From the NCBI GenBank assembly GCA_003001975.1, contig PVUG01000003.1:248001-312000 (forward strand): a stretch of 64,000 nt of DNA, read 5' to 3'. The DNA comes from Martelella mediterranea. GTDB lineage: Bacteria; Pseudomonadota; Alphaproteobacteria; Rhizobiales; Rhizobiaceae. Positions 18,564 through 27,939 of the stretch are shown here, in pieces. Below the pieces are notes generated by a model. The model made no database searches. It was not told where the DNA came from and was given only the letters and a program-made list of their open reading frames with translations. A program made the position numbers and the translations under genes. Each line of letters begins with the position of its first letter. Positions within the stretch are counted from its first letter, which is position 1.

Positions 18564-18598
18564 ACCAACATGTGACGTTGGTCGTATGTCGTATTATG
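18564..18598. promoter_or_regulatory. Candidate GntR operators in the divergent ABC/gntR promoter region
   Basis: A perfect inverted repeat ACCAAC-N7-GTTGGT lies at 18564-18582, just upstream of the binding-protein gene. Directly beside it (18585-18598) is TATGTCGTATTATG, which recurs with two differences ahead of the dehydratase gene at 19418. Both positions suit control of the two divergent transcripts by the FCD-type GntR protein. Seen in sequence; the regulator assignment is inferred. Confidence 0.5.
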
Positions 18599-18683
18599 AC
18601 TATTGCATCTTTGAAGAATTGACAATAGTTCATCTGAAGACGTTGCACAGTTGGCGAGAACAGGGTTCAAAGAGGATAGTGTT

Positions 18684-19391
18684 ATGGCTCAAACGATGAG
18701 GCGCCGCAGGCCCAGACTTGCTCAGGCCCTTGTCGAGCAATTCCGGCACAAGATCGAGAATGGCGATCTTCCCGCCGGTGCCAAATTACCGACCGAACCG
18801 CAACTGGAAGCGCAGTTTTCCGTGAGCCGCACCGTGGTGCGCGAGGCCATCGCCGAACTGCGCTCGGCGGGACTGGTCACGCCTGTGCAGGGCAAGGGCA
18901 TGTTTGTCAGCGAAGACCTGCCCCACACCGGCATAATCCTCACCCCAATCGAAATCCAAAGCATCCCGCAAACACTTGAAATGATTGAGTTTCGCATTGC
19001 CATCGAAACTGAAGCCGCTGCTGTTGCGGCCTATCGGCGATCCGCCCAGCAGGAAGATGCCATTCGCAACGCCAACCAGGAAATGGAACGCCTCATCGAG
19101 GCGGATGCACCCACGGTGGACGCCGATCTCGCCTTTCATATGGCGATATCCGAAGCCACCAATAATCGCTATTTCCCCGATGCCCTCAAGCAATTCGGTC
19201 AGCGGTCCATACCGCGCGGTCAATTTCCCACCCTGCCCAGCGCCACAGACCGGCAGTACCTTCTGGGAGTCCTGAATGAACACCAGGTTATCGTGGACGC
19301 CATTGCCGACCAGGATCCGGAAGCGGCCCGTCAGGCCATGCGTGACCACCTGATCGGCAGCCAGAAGCGTTATCGACGATTGTCAAGATAG
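18684..19391 (+). CDS. GntR-family regulator, FadR (FCD) subfamily
   Basis: A 235-residue regulator. The N-terminal winged helix spans about residues 8-75 (LAQALVEQFRHKIENGDLPAG, LPTEPQLEAQFSVSRTVVREAIAELRSAGLVTPVQGKGMFV). The C-terminal FCD helical bundle has the metal/effector residues in EFRIAIETEAAAVAA, DLAFHMAIS and EHQVIVDAIADQDPEAARQAMRDHL. A TTG further upstream at 18651 keeps the frame open, but the ATG at 18684 has AGAGGA suitably placed and is preferred. FCD regulators commonly sense sugar acids or other carboxylates. It probably controls the divergent importer and the downstream dehydratases. Confidence 0.92.
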   Translation: MAQTMRRRRPRLAQALVEQFRHKIENGDLPAGAKLPTEPQLEAQFSVSRTVVREAIAELRSAGLVTPVQGKGMFVSEDLPHTGIILTPIEIQSIPQTLEMIEFRIAIETEAAAVAAYRRSAQQEDAIRNANQEMERLIEADAPTVDADLAFHMAISEATNNRYFPDALKQFGQRSIPRGQFPTLPSATDRQYLLGVLNEHQVIVDAIADQDPEAARQAMRDHLIGSQKRYRRLSR

Positions 19392-19417
19392 GCCTCGACA
19401 GGTTTGATAATTCATAC

Positions 19418-19431
19418 TATGTCATATGATG
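19418..19431. promoter_or_regulatory. Second copy of the candidate GntR motif, upstream of the dehydratase gene
   Basis: TATGTCATATGATG at 19418-19431 matches the motif at 18585-18598 in 12 of 14 positions and lies within CATACTATGTCATATGATG, which has the TATGNCATA-like core seen in many FCD-GntR sites. It ends 16 bases before the start codon and partly precedes the ribosome site GAGGAG, so binding there could block expression of the two dehydratase genes. Confidence 0.45.
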
Positions 19432-19446
19432 GAAGAGGAGTATGAC

Positions 19447-20421
19447 ATGTATTTGGGTACCCAACTCGCCGCGCGCGATGATGAGGATTATCGGGTCTGG
19501 GCCCAGCTGGGCATAAAGCACATATGCGCTGATCCAGCGGGCGAGCCCGGCTCATGGACACTGGACGATCTTTTGCGGCTGCGTGAAAAGGTCGAAACCT
19601 TCGATCTGGTTCTGGACATGATCCAGCTTCCCCTCCCCTCCAGCCCGATCGAGACCGCGACCTATCCGGACATATTGCTGGCCGGCCCCGAACGCGACCG
19701 GCAGATCGATGCGATCTGCACCTTGATCGAAAACCTTGCCGAGGCCGGAATTCCCGCCGCCAAATACAATCTCAACCTGATCGGAATTCCGCGCACACCG
19801 GCCGAGCGGGGACGCGGCGGCTCGCTGAATGCCTCATTCCGCTGGGACAAGACCGACCAGAATGCCGCCCCCGGCATGGCTGGCGTGCTGCCGGAGGACG
19901 AAAACTGGGAGCGCATTGATTATTTCCTCGAGCGCGTCGTCCCCGTCGCCGAGTCCAACAGGATCCGCCTTGCCTGCCACCCCCACGATCCCCATACCCC
20001 GCCCGGCTACAAGGGCGTCACCCGTGTGCTCGGCACGGTCGAAGGGCTGAAGAAATTCGTGCAGATGCGCGAGAGCCCCTATCACGGGCTCAATTTCTGT
20101 CAGGGCACGGTCGGCGAGATGCTGGACAACCCACGCGACGAGATCGACGACGTCATTCGCTGGTTCGGCAGCCGGGACAAGATTTTCAACCTGCATTTCC
20201 GCAATATCCGCGGCCGGAAACTGTCTTTCATGGAGACCTTCCCCGATGAAGGCGACATGGACATGGCCGCCGCGCTCAAGACCTACAAAGAGGTGGGTTA
20301 CAAATACATGATCATGCCCGATCATGTGCCGACCATTTCCGGCCGGGACCCGCAGGGCGTCGCCTTTGCCTATTGCTACGGCTACATCGCCGCCCTGCTC
20401 CAGGCCCTTGAAACCTACTGA
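19447..20421 (+). CDS. Mannonate dehydratase (UxuA)-like enzyme
   Basis: The 324-residue protein matches the UxuA TIM-barrel family, which dehydrates D-mannonate to 2-keto-3-deoxygluconate with a divalent metal. Family landmarks are GIPAAKYNLNLIGIPRT, the metal-site segment RLACHPHDPHTP followed by TRVLGTVEGLKKF, GLNFCQGTVGEML, NLHFRNIRG and the late MIMPDHVPTISG. It is about 70 residues shorter than classical UxuA, so it belongs to a short subgroup whose substrate may differ. The ATG at 19447 follows GAGGAG by six bases; the ATG at 19426 has no such site. It precedes the KdgD-like gene by 28 bases. Confidence 0.82.
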   Translation: MYLGTQLAARDDEDYRVWAQLGIKHICADPAGEPGSWTLDDLLRLREKVETFDLVLDMIQLPLPSSPIETATYPDILLAGPERDRQIDAICTLIENLAEAGIPAAKYNLNLIGIPRTPAERGRGGSLNASFRWDKTDQNAAPGMAGVLPEDENWERIDYFLERVVPVAESNRIRLACHPHDPHTPPGYKGVTRVLGTVEGLKKFVQMRESPYHGLNFCQGTVGEMLDNPRDEIDDVIRWFGSRDKIFNLHFRNIRGRKLSFMETFPDEGDMDMAAALKTYKEVGYKYMIMPDHVPTISGRDPQGVAFAYCYGYIAALLQALETY

Positions 20422-20443
20422 TCAGCTTTTACCACCGGATTGA

Positions 20444-21352
<909 letters not shown>

Positions 21353-21459
21353 TTTCCTGTTCGTTTTGGCCGTGAGAGCCCCTCACCCGCGCTGCGACCT
21401 TTGCAAAACCGCAGCGTCGGCCGCCTCAAACAGACGGAGCGCGACAGCAACAGGCATCG

Positions 21460-22629
21460 TCAATACGGCAATCCGACATAGTTTTCCGCCAGTTCGCGGC
21501 GGGCCGTTTCGGAGTCCGACAGATGCATGAGGCTCGCCCTGCGCATTTGCGCGGAAAAAGCGTCCTCGCCATCGAAACGGTGCAGCAGCATGGTCATCTG
21601 CCAGCTGAAGCGCATCGCTTTCCATATCCGTTTCAGCGCGCGTTCTGAATAGGCGTCGATACCCGCCGAGGTGTCGGATTTCAGCTTGTCGATCAGCGCC
21701 TGCGACAGGTAGTGGATATCGGAGGCGGCAAGGTTCAGCCCCTTGGCGCCGGTCGGCGGAACGATATGCGCGGCGTCGCCGGCAAGAAAGAGATTGCCCC
21801 AGCGCAGCGGTTCCGAGACGAAGGACCGCAGCGGCGCAATGCTCTTCTCGATCGAAGGGCCCGTCACCAGTCGGGCCGCGATATCCGATGGCAAACGCTG
21901 TTTCAGCTCCCCCCAGAAGGCGGCGTCAGACCAGTCCTCGACATTGTCGGTGAGCGGCACCTGGAGATAATAGCGGCTCAGCGAAGCGTGGCGCATCGAG
22001 GCCAGCGCAAAGCCCCGGTCGGAATTGGCATAGACAAGCTCATCATGCACCGGCGGCGTGTGTGACAGCACGCCGAGCCAGCCGAACGGATAAACGCGCT
22101 CGAATTCGCGCCGTTTTTCCTGCGGTATCGTGCGCCGCGACACCCCGTGAAACCCGTCGCACCCTGCCACGAAGCTGCATGTCACGGTCTTGCGGACGCC
22201 TTCATGCGTGAAGCTGACGGTTGAGAGCGCCGATCCGAGATCGTCGATCACCACATCGGATGCGCCGTGAAACATGGGCGTTCCCATGGCATCCTGCGCG
22301 GCGTAGAGGTCGGCCGTTATCTCCGTCTGGCCATAAACCATGACCGCGCGGCCGGTCAGCGACTCGAAGTCGATCCGCACCTGAAGATCGTTGTCCGACA
22401 ATACACAGCCATCATGGGGAATGCCTTCCGCATCCATCCGTGCGCCGACGCCTGCCGCCCGCAAAAGCTCGACCGCGCCCCATTCGACAATGCCGGCGCG
22501 GATGCGCGACAGCACGTGGGCGCGGCTGGCCCGCTCGATGATAACGGTCTCTATGCCCTGTCGGTTCAGGAGTTGCGAAAGCAGCAGGCCGGATGGCCCG
22601 CCGCCGATAATGGCCACTTGCGTTTTCAT
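21460..22629 (-). CDS. pobA: 4-hydroxybenzoate 3-monooxygenase
   Basis: This FAD-dependent hydroxylase converts 4-hydroxybenzoate to protocatechuate with NAD(P)H and O2. The 389-residue protein has the nucleotide motif IIGGGPSGLLLSQLL, RIRAGIVEWGAVELL near residue 45, the second FAD motif LFLAGDAAHIVPPTGAKGLNLA, and a C-terminal helix region ending with RRELAENYVGLPY. All are PobA hallmarks. The start at 22629 has GGGAGGAG eight bases upstream; the frame is open further upstream but nothing recognisable is encoded there. It diverges from the p-hydroxycinnamate operon, whose end product would be its substrate. The usual regulator pobR is not adjacent. Confidence 0.95.
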   Translation of the reverse strand: MKTQVAIIGGGPSGLLLSQLLNRQGIETVIIERASRAHVLSRIRAGIVEWGAVELLRAAGVGARMDAEGIPHDGCVLSDNDLQVRIDFESLTGRAVMVYGQTEITADLYAAQDAMGTPMFHGASDVVIDDLGSALSTVSFTHEGVRKTVTCSFVAGCDGFHGVSRRTIPQEKRREFERVYPFGWLGVLSHTPPVHDELVYANSDRGFALASMRHASLSRYYLQVPLTDNVEDWSDAAFWGELKQRLPSDIAARLVTGPSIEKSIAPLRSFVSEPLRWGNLFLAGDAAHIVPPTGAKGLNLAASDIHYLSQALIDKLKSDTSAGIDAYSERALKRIWKAMRFSWQMTMLLHRFDGEDAFSAQMRRASLMHLSDSETARRELAENYVGLPY

Positions 22630-22751
22630 GACAGTCTCCTCCCTTTCAAGGGCCGCCTCCAGGCCCGGGCCAGCCGGCGTGAAACAAACCGGCGACGTCC
22701 GATAGAAATCACGCATGATCTGCCAAAAAGCAAATTTTATTTATTCGGAAC

Positions 22752-22789
22752 AACTGTTCATTGACATAACAGTTTATTGGCGTTCTAAT
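22752..22789 (+). promoter_or_regulatory. Promoter of the hydroxycinnamate operon with a palindrome over the -35 box
   Basis: TTGACA at 22761-22766, a 17-base spacer and TCTAAT at 22784-22789 make a near-consensus sigma70 promoter ending 26 bases before the SDR start codon. A perfect inverted repeat AACTGTT-N9-AACAGTT (22752-22758 and 22768-22774) brackets the -35 hexamer. Size and position suit a MarR dimer, and a MarR gene lies in the operon it would control. The same region also serves the divergent pobA gene. Confidence 0.7.
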
Positions 22790-22815
22790 CTGCCGCGAGG
22801 AGCAGAGGAGAATTC

Positions 22816-23580
22816 ATGCAGATCGAAGGCATGGTGGCACTGATCACCGGTGCGGGCAGCGGACTTGGCGCGGCCACGGCGCGCCGGCTGGCCGAAGGCG
22901 GCGCACATATTGTTGCGGTCGATCTTTCGGAAGAGGCCGCGCAGGCCATTGCCGCGGAAACCGGCGGACTTGGCTTTGCCGCCGATGTCGCGGATGCGGC
23001 AAGGATCGAAGCGATCGTCGCGGAGACCGGCGAGAAGATCGGCGTGCCGCGCATTGTCGTCTCCTGCGCGGGCATCGGCACGGCATCGCGCATTCTGCCG
23101 CGCGACGGCGCGCTGACGGTCGATATCTTCGAGCGCACGCTGCGCACCAATCTTGTCGGCACCTATACGGTGATGAACATCGCCGCCAGAGCCATGGCGG
23201 CGGCCGAGCCGGTCGACCAGGACGGTGCGCGCGGCGTGATCATCAACACCGCGTCGGTCGCCTTCGAAGACGGCCAGATCGGCCAGGCGGCCTATGCTGC
23301 CTCCAAGGGCGGGGTTGCTTCGATGACGCTTCCGGCCGCGCGCGAATTCGCCCGTTTCGGCATTCGGGTAATGGCGATTGCGCCCGGTCTGTTCGAGACC
23401 CGGATGAGCGCTGGCCTGCCCGATGATGTCCGCGCCGAAATCCTGAAAAACGTGCCCTTTCCAAGCCGCATGGGCCTGCCGGACGAATATGCCCGCCTGG
23501 CCGCGCAGATCATCGAAAATCCGATGCTCAACGGCTCCATCATCAGGCTCGACGCGGCAGCGCGGATGCCGCCGAAATGA
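22816..23580 (+). CDS. SDR-family 3-hydroxyacyl-CoA dehydrogenase
   Basis: A 254-residue short-chain dehydrogenase of the HSD10-like type. The cofactor motif is TGAGSGLG, the first acidic residue after beta-2 ([10 protein letters not shown]) suggests NAD preference, and the active site shows [12 protein letters not shown] with YAASKGG. The end RMPPK is complete. In the CoA-dependent hydroxycinnamate route it would oxidise 4-hydroxyphenyl-beta-hydroxypropionyl-CoA to the beta-keto thioester; that role is inferred from the operon, which also holds the ligase, the hydratase and the putative beta-ketoacyl-CoA hydrolase. The ATG follows GAGGAG and a near-consensus promoter. Confidence 0.85.
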   Translation: MQIEGMVALITGAGSGLGAATARRLAEGGAHIVAVDLSEEAAQAIAAETGGLGFAADVADAARIEAIVAETGEKIGVPRIVVSCAGIGTASRILPRDGALTVDIFERTLRTNLVGTYTVMNIAARAMAAAEPVDQDGARGVIINTASVAFEDGQIGQAAYAASKGGVASMTLPAAREFARFGIRVMAIAPGLFETRMSAGLPDDVRAEILKNVPFPSRMGLPDEYARLAAQIIENPMLNGSIIRLDAAARMPPK

Positions 23581-24377
23581 CGCGACACGAACGAAAAGAA
23601 AAAGGCATGACGCAAACCGATATTCTGAAAATCGCAATCGACGGTCCGGTGGCAACGCTGACCATGAACCGGCCGGAAAAGCGCAACGCCATGTGCGACG
23701 AACTGCTCGATGCGCTCGACCGGTTCTTTTCCACCCCGCCGGAGGCTGTTCGCGTCGTCATTCTCACCGGCACGGCCGGCCATTTCTGCTCGGGGCTTGA
23801 CCTCTCCGAACATGTCGCCCGCGATGCCGAGAACACCATGTATCATTCGCGCAACTGGCACCGGGTCATGGAAATGATCCAGTTTTCCGGCCTGCCGGTG
23901 ATTTCGGCCATGTTCGGCGCAGTCATCGGCGGTGGTCTGGAGCTGGCATCGGCCACCCATGTCCGCATTGCCGAACCGTCCACCATCTTTCAGCTTCCCG
24001 AAGGCATGCGCGGCATTTTCGTCGGCGGCGGCGCAACCATCGGCGTCGGCCGCATTCTGGGCGCCGACCGGATGCGCGAAATGATGCTGACCGGGCGCAA
24101 ATACAATGCCGATGAAGGGCTGGCGCTTGGGCTTTGCCATTACAGCGTCGGCGAAGGCGAGGCGCTGGCGCTGGCGCAAAAGCTTGCCGGGCGGATCGCG
24201 AAGAATGCGAAGCTTTCCAATTACATGATGATCCAGGCGATCAGCCGGATCACCGAAATGCCGCGCGCGGAAGGGCTTTTCACCGAAAGCCTGTGCGCGG
24301 CGGTCTCGCAGACAAGTGCGGATGCCGAGGAAGGACTTCGCGCTTTTCTGGAGAAACGGGCGCCGGTCTTTCGATAG
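23577..24377 (+). CDS. Crotonase-family enoyl-CoA hydratase (hydroxycinnamoyl-CoA hydratase candidate)
   Basis: A crotonase-fold protein with the oxyanion-hole segments GHFCSGLDL (near residue 65) and VIGGGLELASATH (near residue 112). The second position that is usually the catalytic glutamate is reached in FQLPEGMRGIFVGGGATIGVGR. Adding water to p-coumaroyl- or feruloyl-CoA is the likely job, given the adjacent SDR and ligase; lyase activity like that of Fcs/Ech systems is the alternative. The ATG at 23577 overlaps the SDR stop (ATGA) and is used here. A second ATG at 23607 begins where family similarity starts and is equally possible. Full length is about 256-266 residues. Confidence 0.82.
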   Translation: MTRHERKEKGMTQTDILKIAIDGPVATLTMNRPEKRNAMCDELLDALDRFFSTPPEAVRVVILTGTAGHFCSGLDLSEHVARDAENTMYHSRNWHRVMEMIQFSGLPVISAMFGAVIGGGLELASATHVRIAEPSTIFQLPEGMRGIFVGGGATIGVGRILGADRMREMMLTGRKYNADEGLALGLCHYSVGEGEALALAQKLAGRIAKNAKLSNYMMIQAISRITEMPRAEGLFTESLCAAVSQTSADAEEGLRAFLEKRAPVFR

Positions 24378-24452
24378 ACCGGCAGACCCGCCGACGGGAG
24401 ACGGCGGGCTGCTCGATGCTTGCAGGCAAACGGTCTCAAGGGAGGAACCGAT

Positions 24453-25502
24453 ATGACCAAGGGTATGAAAATGACGCGCCGCAGGGCGCTGACCACCATC
24501 GGCGCGGCACTGGCGGCGCCGGCCTTCATCAGACATGCGCATGCCGCCGAAGTCACACTCAAACTGCATCACTTCCTGCCGGCCATGGCGCCGATCCAGA
24601 GCAGTTTCTTCGAAATCTGGGCGCAGGAACTGTCCGATGCGTCCGGCGGCGCCATCGAACTGCAGATATTCCCCGCCATGCAGCTCGGCGGCAAGGCGCC
24701 GCAACTGGTCGATCAGGCCCGCCAGGGTATTGTCGATATCGCATGGACACTGCCAGTCTATACGCCGGACCGTTTCCCCGTTGCCGAAACCATGGCACTG
24801 CCTTTCATGGTGACATCGGCGGAACAGACATCGGTGGCAATGGATACGCTGATGCGCGAATACGGCATGGCCGAATACAGGGGCATGCAGCCGCTGGCCT
24901 TCCACACCCATGCCGGCGGCAAGCTGCATACCCGCGGCAAGCCGATCACATCGAAGGCCGATCTGAGCGGCATGCGGATCCGCGCGCCCAACCAGTCGAC
25001 GGGCAATATGTTGAGCGCGCTGGGCGCGGAGGTCGTGTTCTTCCCGGTCACCGAGATGGTGGTCGGCCTGTCCAACGGCGTCATCGACGGCTGCTGCCTG
25101 CCCTATGAGGTGGTTCCCGCCTACAAGCTGCAGGAACTGACCGAGTTTTCCGCCGCCCCGGCGCCGGGCGCGCGCGGGCTTTATTCCAACACCTTTGCGC
25201 TGGTGATGAATGAACGCAGCTATGAGGGACTGTCCGACGACCTGCGCAAGGTGATCGATGACCATTCCGGCCCGGCGCTTTCGCAGCGACTGGGCGCCGC
25301 CTTCGACAGGTTCGAGGCCGTGGGCAAGGGCGTGGTCGAGAAAAACGGCAACGATATCGTCGAAATCCCGGCTGACCAGATTGCCGAATGGCGCGGGGCC
25401 GCCGAGCCGGTCGTCGCCGAATGGCAGAAAAAGCTCGATGACAAGGGCTATGACGGCGCCGCGATCATCAAGCGTGCCAACGAACTGCTGGATCAGGGCT
25501 GA
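24453..25502 (+). CDS. TRAP transporter substrate-binding protein (DctP family), system 2
   Basis: Periplasmic receptor of about 349 residues with a twin-arginine-type signal peptide (MTRRRALTTIGAALAAPAFIRHAHA). The mature part shows LKLHHFLPAMAPIQSSFFEIWAQEL, LQIFPAMQLGGKAPQLVDQARQGIVDIAW and the carboxylate-binding LSGMRIRAPNQSTGNML with the key arginine. The ATG at 24453 follows GGGAGGA; the frame upstream to 24420 is not needed. It heads the P-Q-M transporter inside the hydroxycinnamate operon, so a p-coumarate/ferulate-like acid is the probable ligand. The Tat signal suggests folding before export, unlike the Sec-type DctP of system 1. Confidence 0.9.
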   Translation: MTKGMKMTRRRALTTIGAALAAPAFIRHAHAAEVTLKLHHFLPAMAPIQSSFFEIWAQELSDASGGAIELQIFPAMQLGGKAPQLVDQARQGIVDIAWTLPVYTPDRFPVAETMALPFMVTSAEQTSVAMDTLMREYGMAEYRGMQPLAFHTHAGGKLHTRGKPITSKADLSGMRIRAPNQSTGNMLSALGAEVVFFPVTEMVVGLSNGVIDGCCLPYEVVPAYKLQELTEFSAAPAPGARGLYSNTFALVMNERSYEGLSDDLRKVIDDHSGPALSQRLGAAFDRFEAVGKGVVEKNGNDIVEIPADQIAEWRGAAEPVVAEWQKKLDDKGYDGAAIIKRANELLDQG

Positions 25503-25505
25503 CCC

Positions 25506-26057
25506 ATGGCGGAACACGTCCCGGCCGAACACGGAAATGAGGGGGCGCATAGCCCCCGTTTCTTCTGGCTATACCGGATATGTCTGGTAAGCGCCGGCCT
25601 CGGCGGTCTTGCCGCCTTTGCCACGGCCCTGATGGTTTCGTTTTCCGTTGTGGCGCGCATGACGGGCTTCGGCGGCCTTCGCGGCGATTTCGAGGCCGTG
25701 GAACTGGTCTGCGCCGCCTGCGCCTCGCTGTTTCTGCCGCTTTGCCAGTTCACCAAGGGCCATGTCATGGTCGATATCTTCACCGACTGGATGCCGAAAG
25801 CCGGCCAGCGCCGTCTCGACGGTTTCTGGACGCTGCTGTTTGCCGCCGGCTGGGCCATCATCTGCTGGCGTCTGACCCACGGCCTTGCCACCATTCATGC
25901 CTATGGCGACCGGACCATGCTTCTCGGTTTTCCGGTGTGGATGATTTACGTTCCGGCCGTCTTCGGTACCGGCCTTTCGGCCTTCGTCGCGGCCCTTACC
26001 GGCGCTGCCGATCTTTTTGGCCGGGCAACGGATGAGACCATCAGGGAGGCCGCCTGA
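25506..26057 (+). CDS. TRAP transporter small permease (DctQ family), system 2
   Basis: This 183-residue membrane protein has four hydrophobic segments. Motifs are LVSAGLGGLAAFATALMVSFSVVARM, FEAVELVCAACASLFLPLCQFTKGHVMVDIF and WMIYVPAVFGTGLSAFVAAL, the usual DctQ arrangement with the H-M-V-D-I-F loop. It starts four bases after the dctP stop and overlaps the dctM start by one base. Confidence 0.87.
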   Translation: MAEHVPAEHGNEGAHSPRFFWLYRICLVSAGLGGLAAFATALMVSFSVVARMTGFGGLRGDFEAVELVCAACASLFLPLCQFTKGHVMVDIFTDWMPKAGQRRLDGFWTLLFAAGWAIICWRLTHGLATIHAYGDRTMLLGFPVWMIYVPAVFGTGLSAFVAALTGAADLFGRATDETIREAA

Positions 26058-27379
26058 TGGACCCCACGATGATTGCCATCGGCATGCTCGTCATCATGCT
26101 GGCACTGATTTTCCTGCGCATGCCCATTGCCCTGGCCATGGGGGCCGTCGGCGCGGGCGGCTACATGCTGCTCGGCAGCCCCGCAAGCCTGCTTTTCTAT
26201 CTCGACACCGCATGGGTCGACAAGTTCATGTCCTACGAACTGGCGATCGTGCCGCTGTTCATTCTGATGGGGCATATCGCGACGCGTTCCGGCATTTCCG
26301 CCAGCCTGTTTGCCGCCTCCAATGCCTGGATCGGGCATTTTCGCGGCGGCCTCGCCATGGCGGCGGTGGCCGGCTGTGCCATGTTCGGCTCGATTTCCGG
26401 CTCCTCGCTGGCCACCGCCTCGACCATGGCGCGGGTGGCGCTGCCGGAAATGCGCAAGCATGGCTATTCCGGCGCGCTTTCGGCCGGCTCGCTGGCCGCC
26501 GGCGGCACGCTCGGCATTCTGATCCCGCCATCCGTGGTGCTGATCATCTATGCGCTGCTGACCGAGCAGAACATCGTGAAACTGTTTCTGGCCGCCACCG
26601 TGCCGGCAACGATGGCGGTGATCGGCTTTTGCATCGCCATTGCCGTTTTCGTGCGCCTTTTTCCCGATCAGGGGCCCGATCACGCGCCGGTCCCGTTTCG
26701 CCAGCGCATAAAGGCGGCGCTTGGCATCTGGCATATCGTCGGCATCTTCGCCGTCGTTCTCGGCGGCATCTATGGCGGGTTCTTCACCCCGGCCGAAGGT
26801 GCCTCCGTCGGCGTTGTCCTGACGCTCGTCGTGGGCGTGGCAACCGGCGGGTTGCGGCTGAAGGACCTGATCGCCTCGCTGATCGACACGGCTGCCGCCT
26901 CCGCCATGATCTTTGCCATCGTTTTCGGCGCCGATCTTTTCAACGTCGCGCTGGCGCTCAGCCGGATGCCCATGGATATCGCCGCCTGGTTCGGCCAGTC
27001 GGGCCTCTCGCCCATGCTCGTCATGCTCGCCATCGTGGTGTTCTATCTGATCATGGGCTGCGTGATGGACAGCCTGTCGATGATCCTTCTGACCGTGCCG
27101 GTGTTCTTTCCGACAATCATGGCGCTCGATTTCGGCATGACGGCGGAGCATACGGCGATGTGGTTCGGCATCATCACGCTGGTGGTGGTGGAAATGGGGT
27201 TGATAACCCCACCCGTCGGCATGAACCTGTTCGTCATTTCATCAATGGCCAAACACATACCGCTCAGGGCGATTTTCGGCGGCACCATCCCGTTCGTGAT
27301 ATCGGAGCTGATCCGCGTGGCGCTGCTGATCGCCTTTCCCGCGCTCAGCTTCTGGCTCGTCGATCTGGTGGCGAACTGA
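26057..27379 (+). CDS. TRAP transporter large permease (DctM family), system 2
   Basis: The main ion-coupled permease, 440 residues with about a dozen membrane segments. Landmarks are ELAIVPLFILMGHIATRSGI, AMFGSISGSSLATASTMARVALPEM, GILIPPSVVLIIYALLTE, GGFFTPAEGASVGVV and LITPPVGMNLFVISSMA. The last two are classic DctM elements. It shares its opening base with the dctQ stop. A 621-codon frame covers the same DNA in another register and runs into the MarR gene, but it is a shadow. Confidence 0.93.
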   Translation: MDPTMIAIGMLVIMLALIFLRMPIALAMGAVGAGGYMLLGSPASLLFYLDTAWVDKFMSYELAIVPLFILMGHIATRSGISASLFAASNAWIGHFRGGLAMAAVAGCAMFGSISGSSLATASTMARVALPEMRKHGYSGALSAGSLAAGGTLGILIPPSVVLIIYALLTEQNIVKLFLAATVPATMAVIGFCIAIAVFVRLFPDQGPDHAPVPFRQRIKAALGIWHIVGIFAVVLGGIYGGFFTPAEGASVGVVLTLVVGVATGGLRLKDLIASLIDTAAASAMIFAIVFGADLFNVALALSRMPMDIAAWFGQSGLSPMLVMLAIVVFYLIMGCVMDSLSMILLTVPVFFPTIMALDFGMTAEHTAMWFGIITLVVVEMGLITPPVGMNLFVISSMAKHIPLRAIFGGTIPFVISELIRVALLIAFPALSFWLVDLVAN

Positions 27380-27393
27380 CAGGAAGAAACACG

Positions 27394-27882
27394 ATGACGA
27401 ACGCAAAACCGAACCCCGTCGAGGCAGACGACATGACAAAAGCCGCAACCGGCGCCACCGACGATTATCTCGGCGCGTTCATCGGCTACAACATGAAGCG
27501 CGCCTTCCTGCTGGTGCAGGAGGATATGCGCCGCGTGCTCGAACCGCTCGGCCTGCGGATGATGACCTTTTCGGTTCTGTCGATCGTGGTTGAAAACCCG
27601 GATATCTCGCAGACCCAGCTCAGCCAGGTCCTCAAGATCGAGCGATCCGGCATGGTCGTGCTGGTCGATGAGCTGGAAAACGGCGACCTGATTTCGCGCA
27701 ACCGCGTGCCCGGCGACCGGCGCACCTATGCGCTGCGCGCCACTCCCAAGGGGCAACGTCTCTGGGAAAAGGCGAAAGCCGCCGTCGAGGGCCACGAGGC
27801 GACGCTGTTCGGCGGCCTCCTGAGCGATGAGGAACAGGCGCTTTTGCGCGGCATGCTCCGGAAAATCTGCATGGCAGGCTGA
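27394..27882 (+). CDS. MarR-family regulator, HcaR/FerR-like by context
   Basis: A 162-residue winged-helix protein. The DNA-binding region runs from about residue 60 (LRMMTFSVLSIVVENPDISQTQLSQVLKIERSGMVVLVDELENGDLISRNRVPGDRRTYA), with the wing basic stretch R-VPGDRR-TYAL typical of MarR. In hydroxycinnamate loci of other bacteria a MarR protein represses the operon and lets go when it binds the CoA thioester. This gene sits inside such an operon, and a MarR-sized palindrome overlaps the operon promoter at 22752-22774. The start follows AGGAAGA. Ligand and target are inferred from that context. Confidence 0.9.
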   Translation: MTNAKPNPVEADDMTKAATGATDDYLGAFIGYNMKRAFLLVQEDMRRVLEPLGLRMMTFSVLSIVVENPDISQTQLSQVLKIERSGMVVLVDELENGDLISRNRVPGDRRTYALRATPKGQRLWEKAKAAVEGHEATLFGGLLSDEEQALLRGMLRKICMAG

Positions 27883-27939
27883 TGACGGCAACAGAGCGGG
27901 GCCGACCTGAGGAGAGGCTTGTCCCGCGGAGGAGGAAGA

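Noticed and set aside
23292-25550. 752-codon minus-strand frame under the SDR, crotonase and dctP genes
   Set aside because: Antisense to three convincing genes and without family features.
26017-27393. Long frame reading through the dctM gene and into marR as one 621-residue protein
   Set aside because: Its first two thirds are an out-of-register reading of a clear TRAP permease; only the MarR part is real, with its own start and ribosome site.
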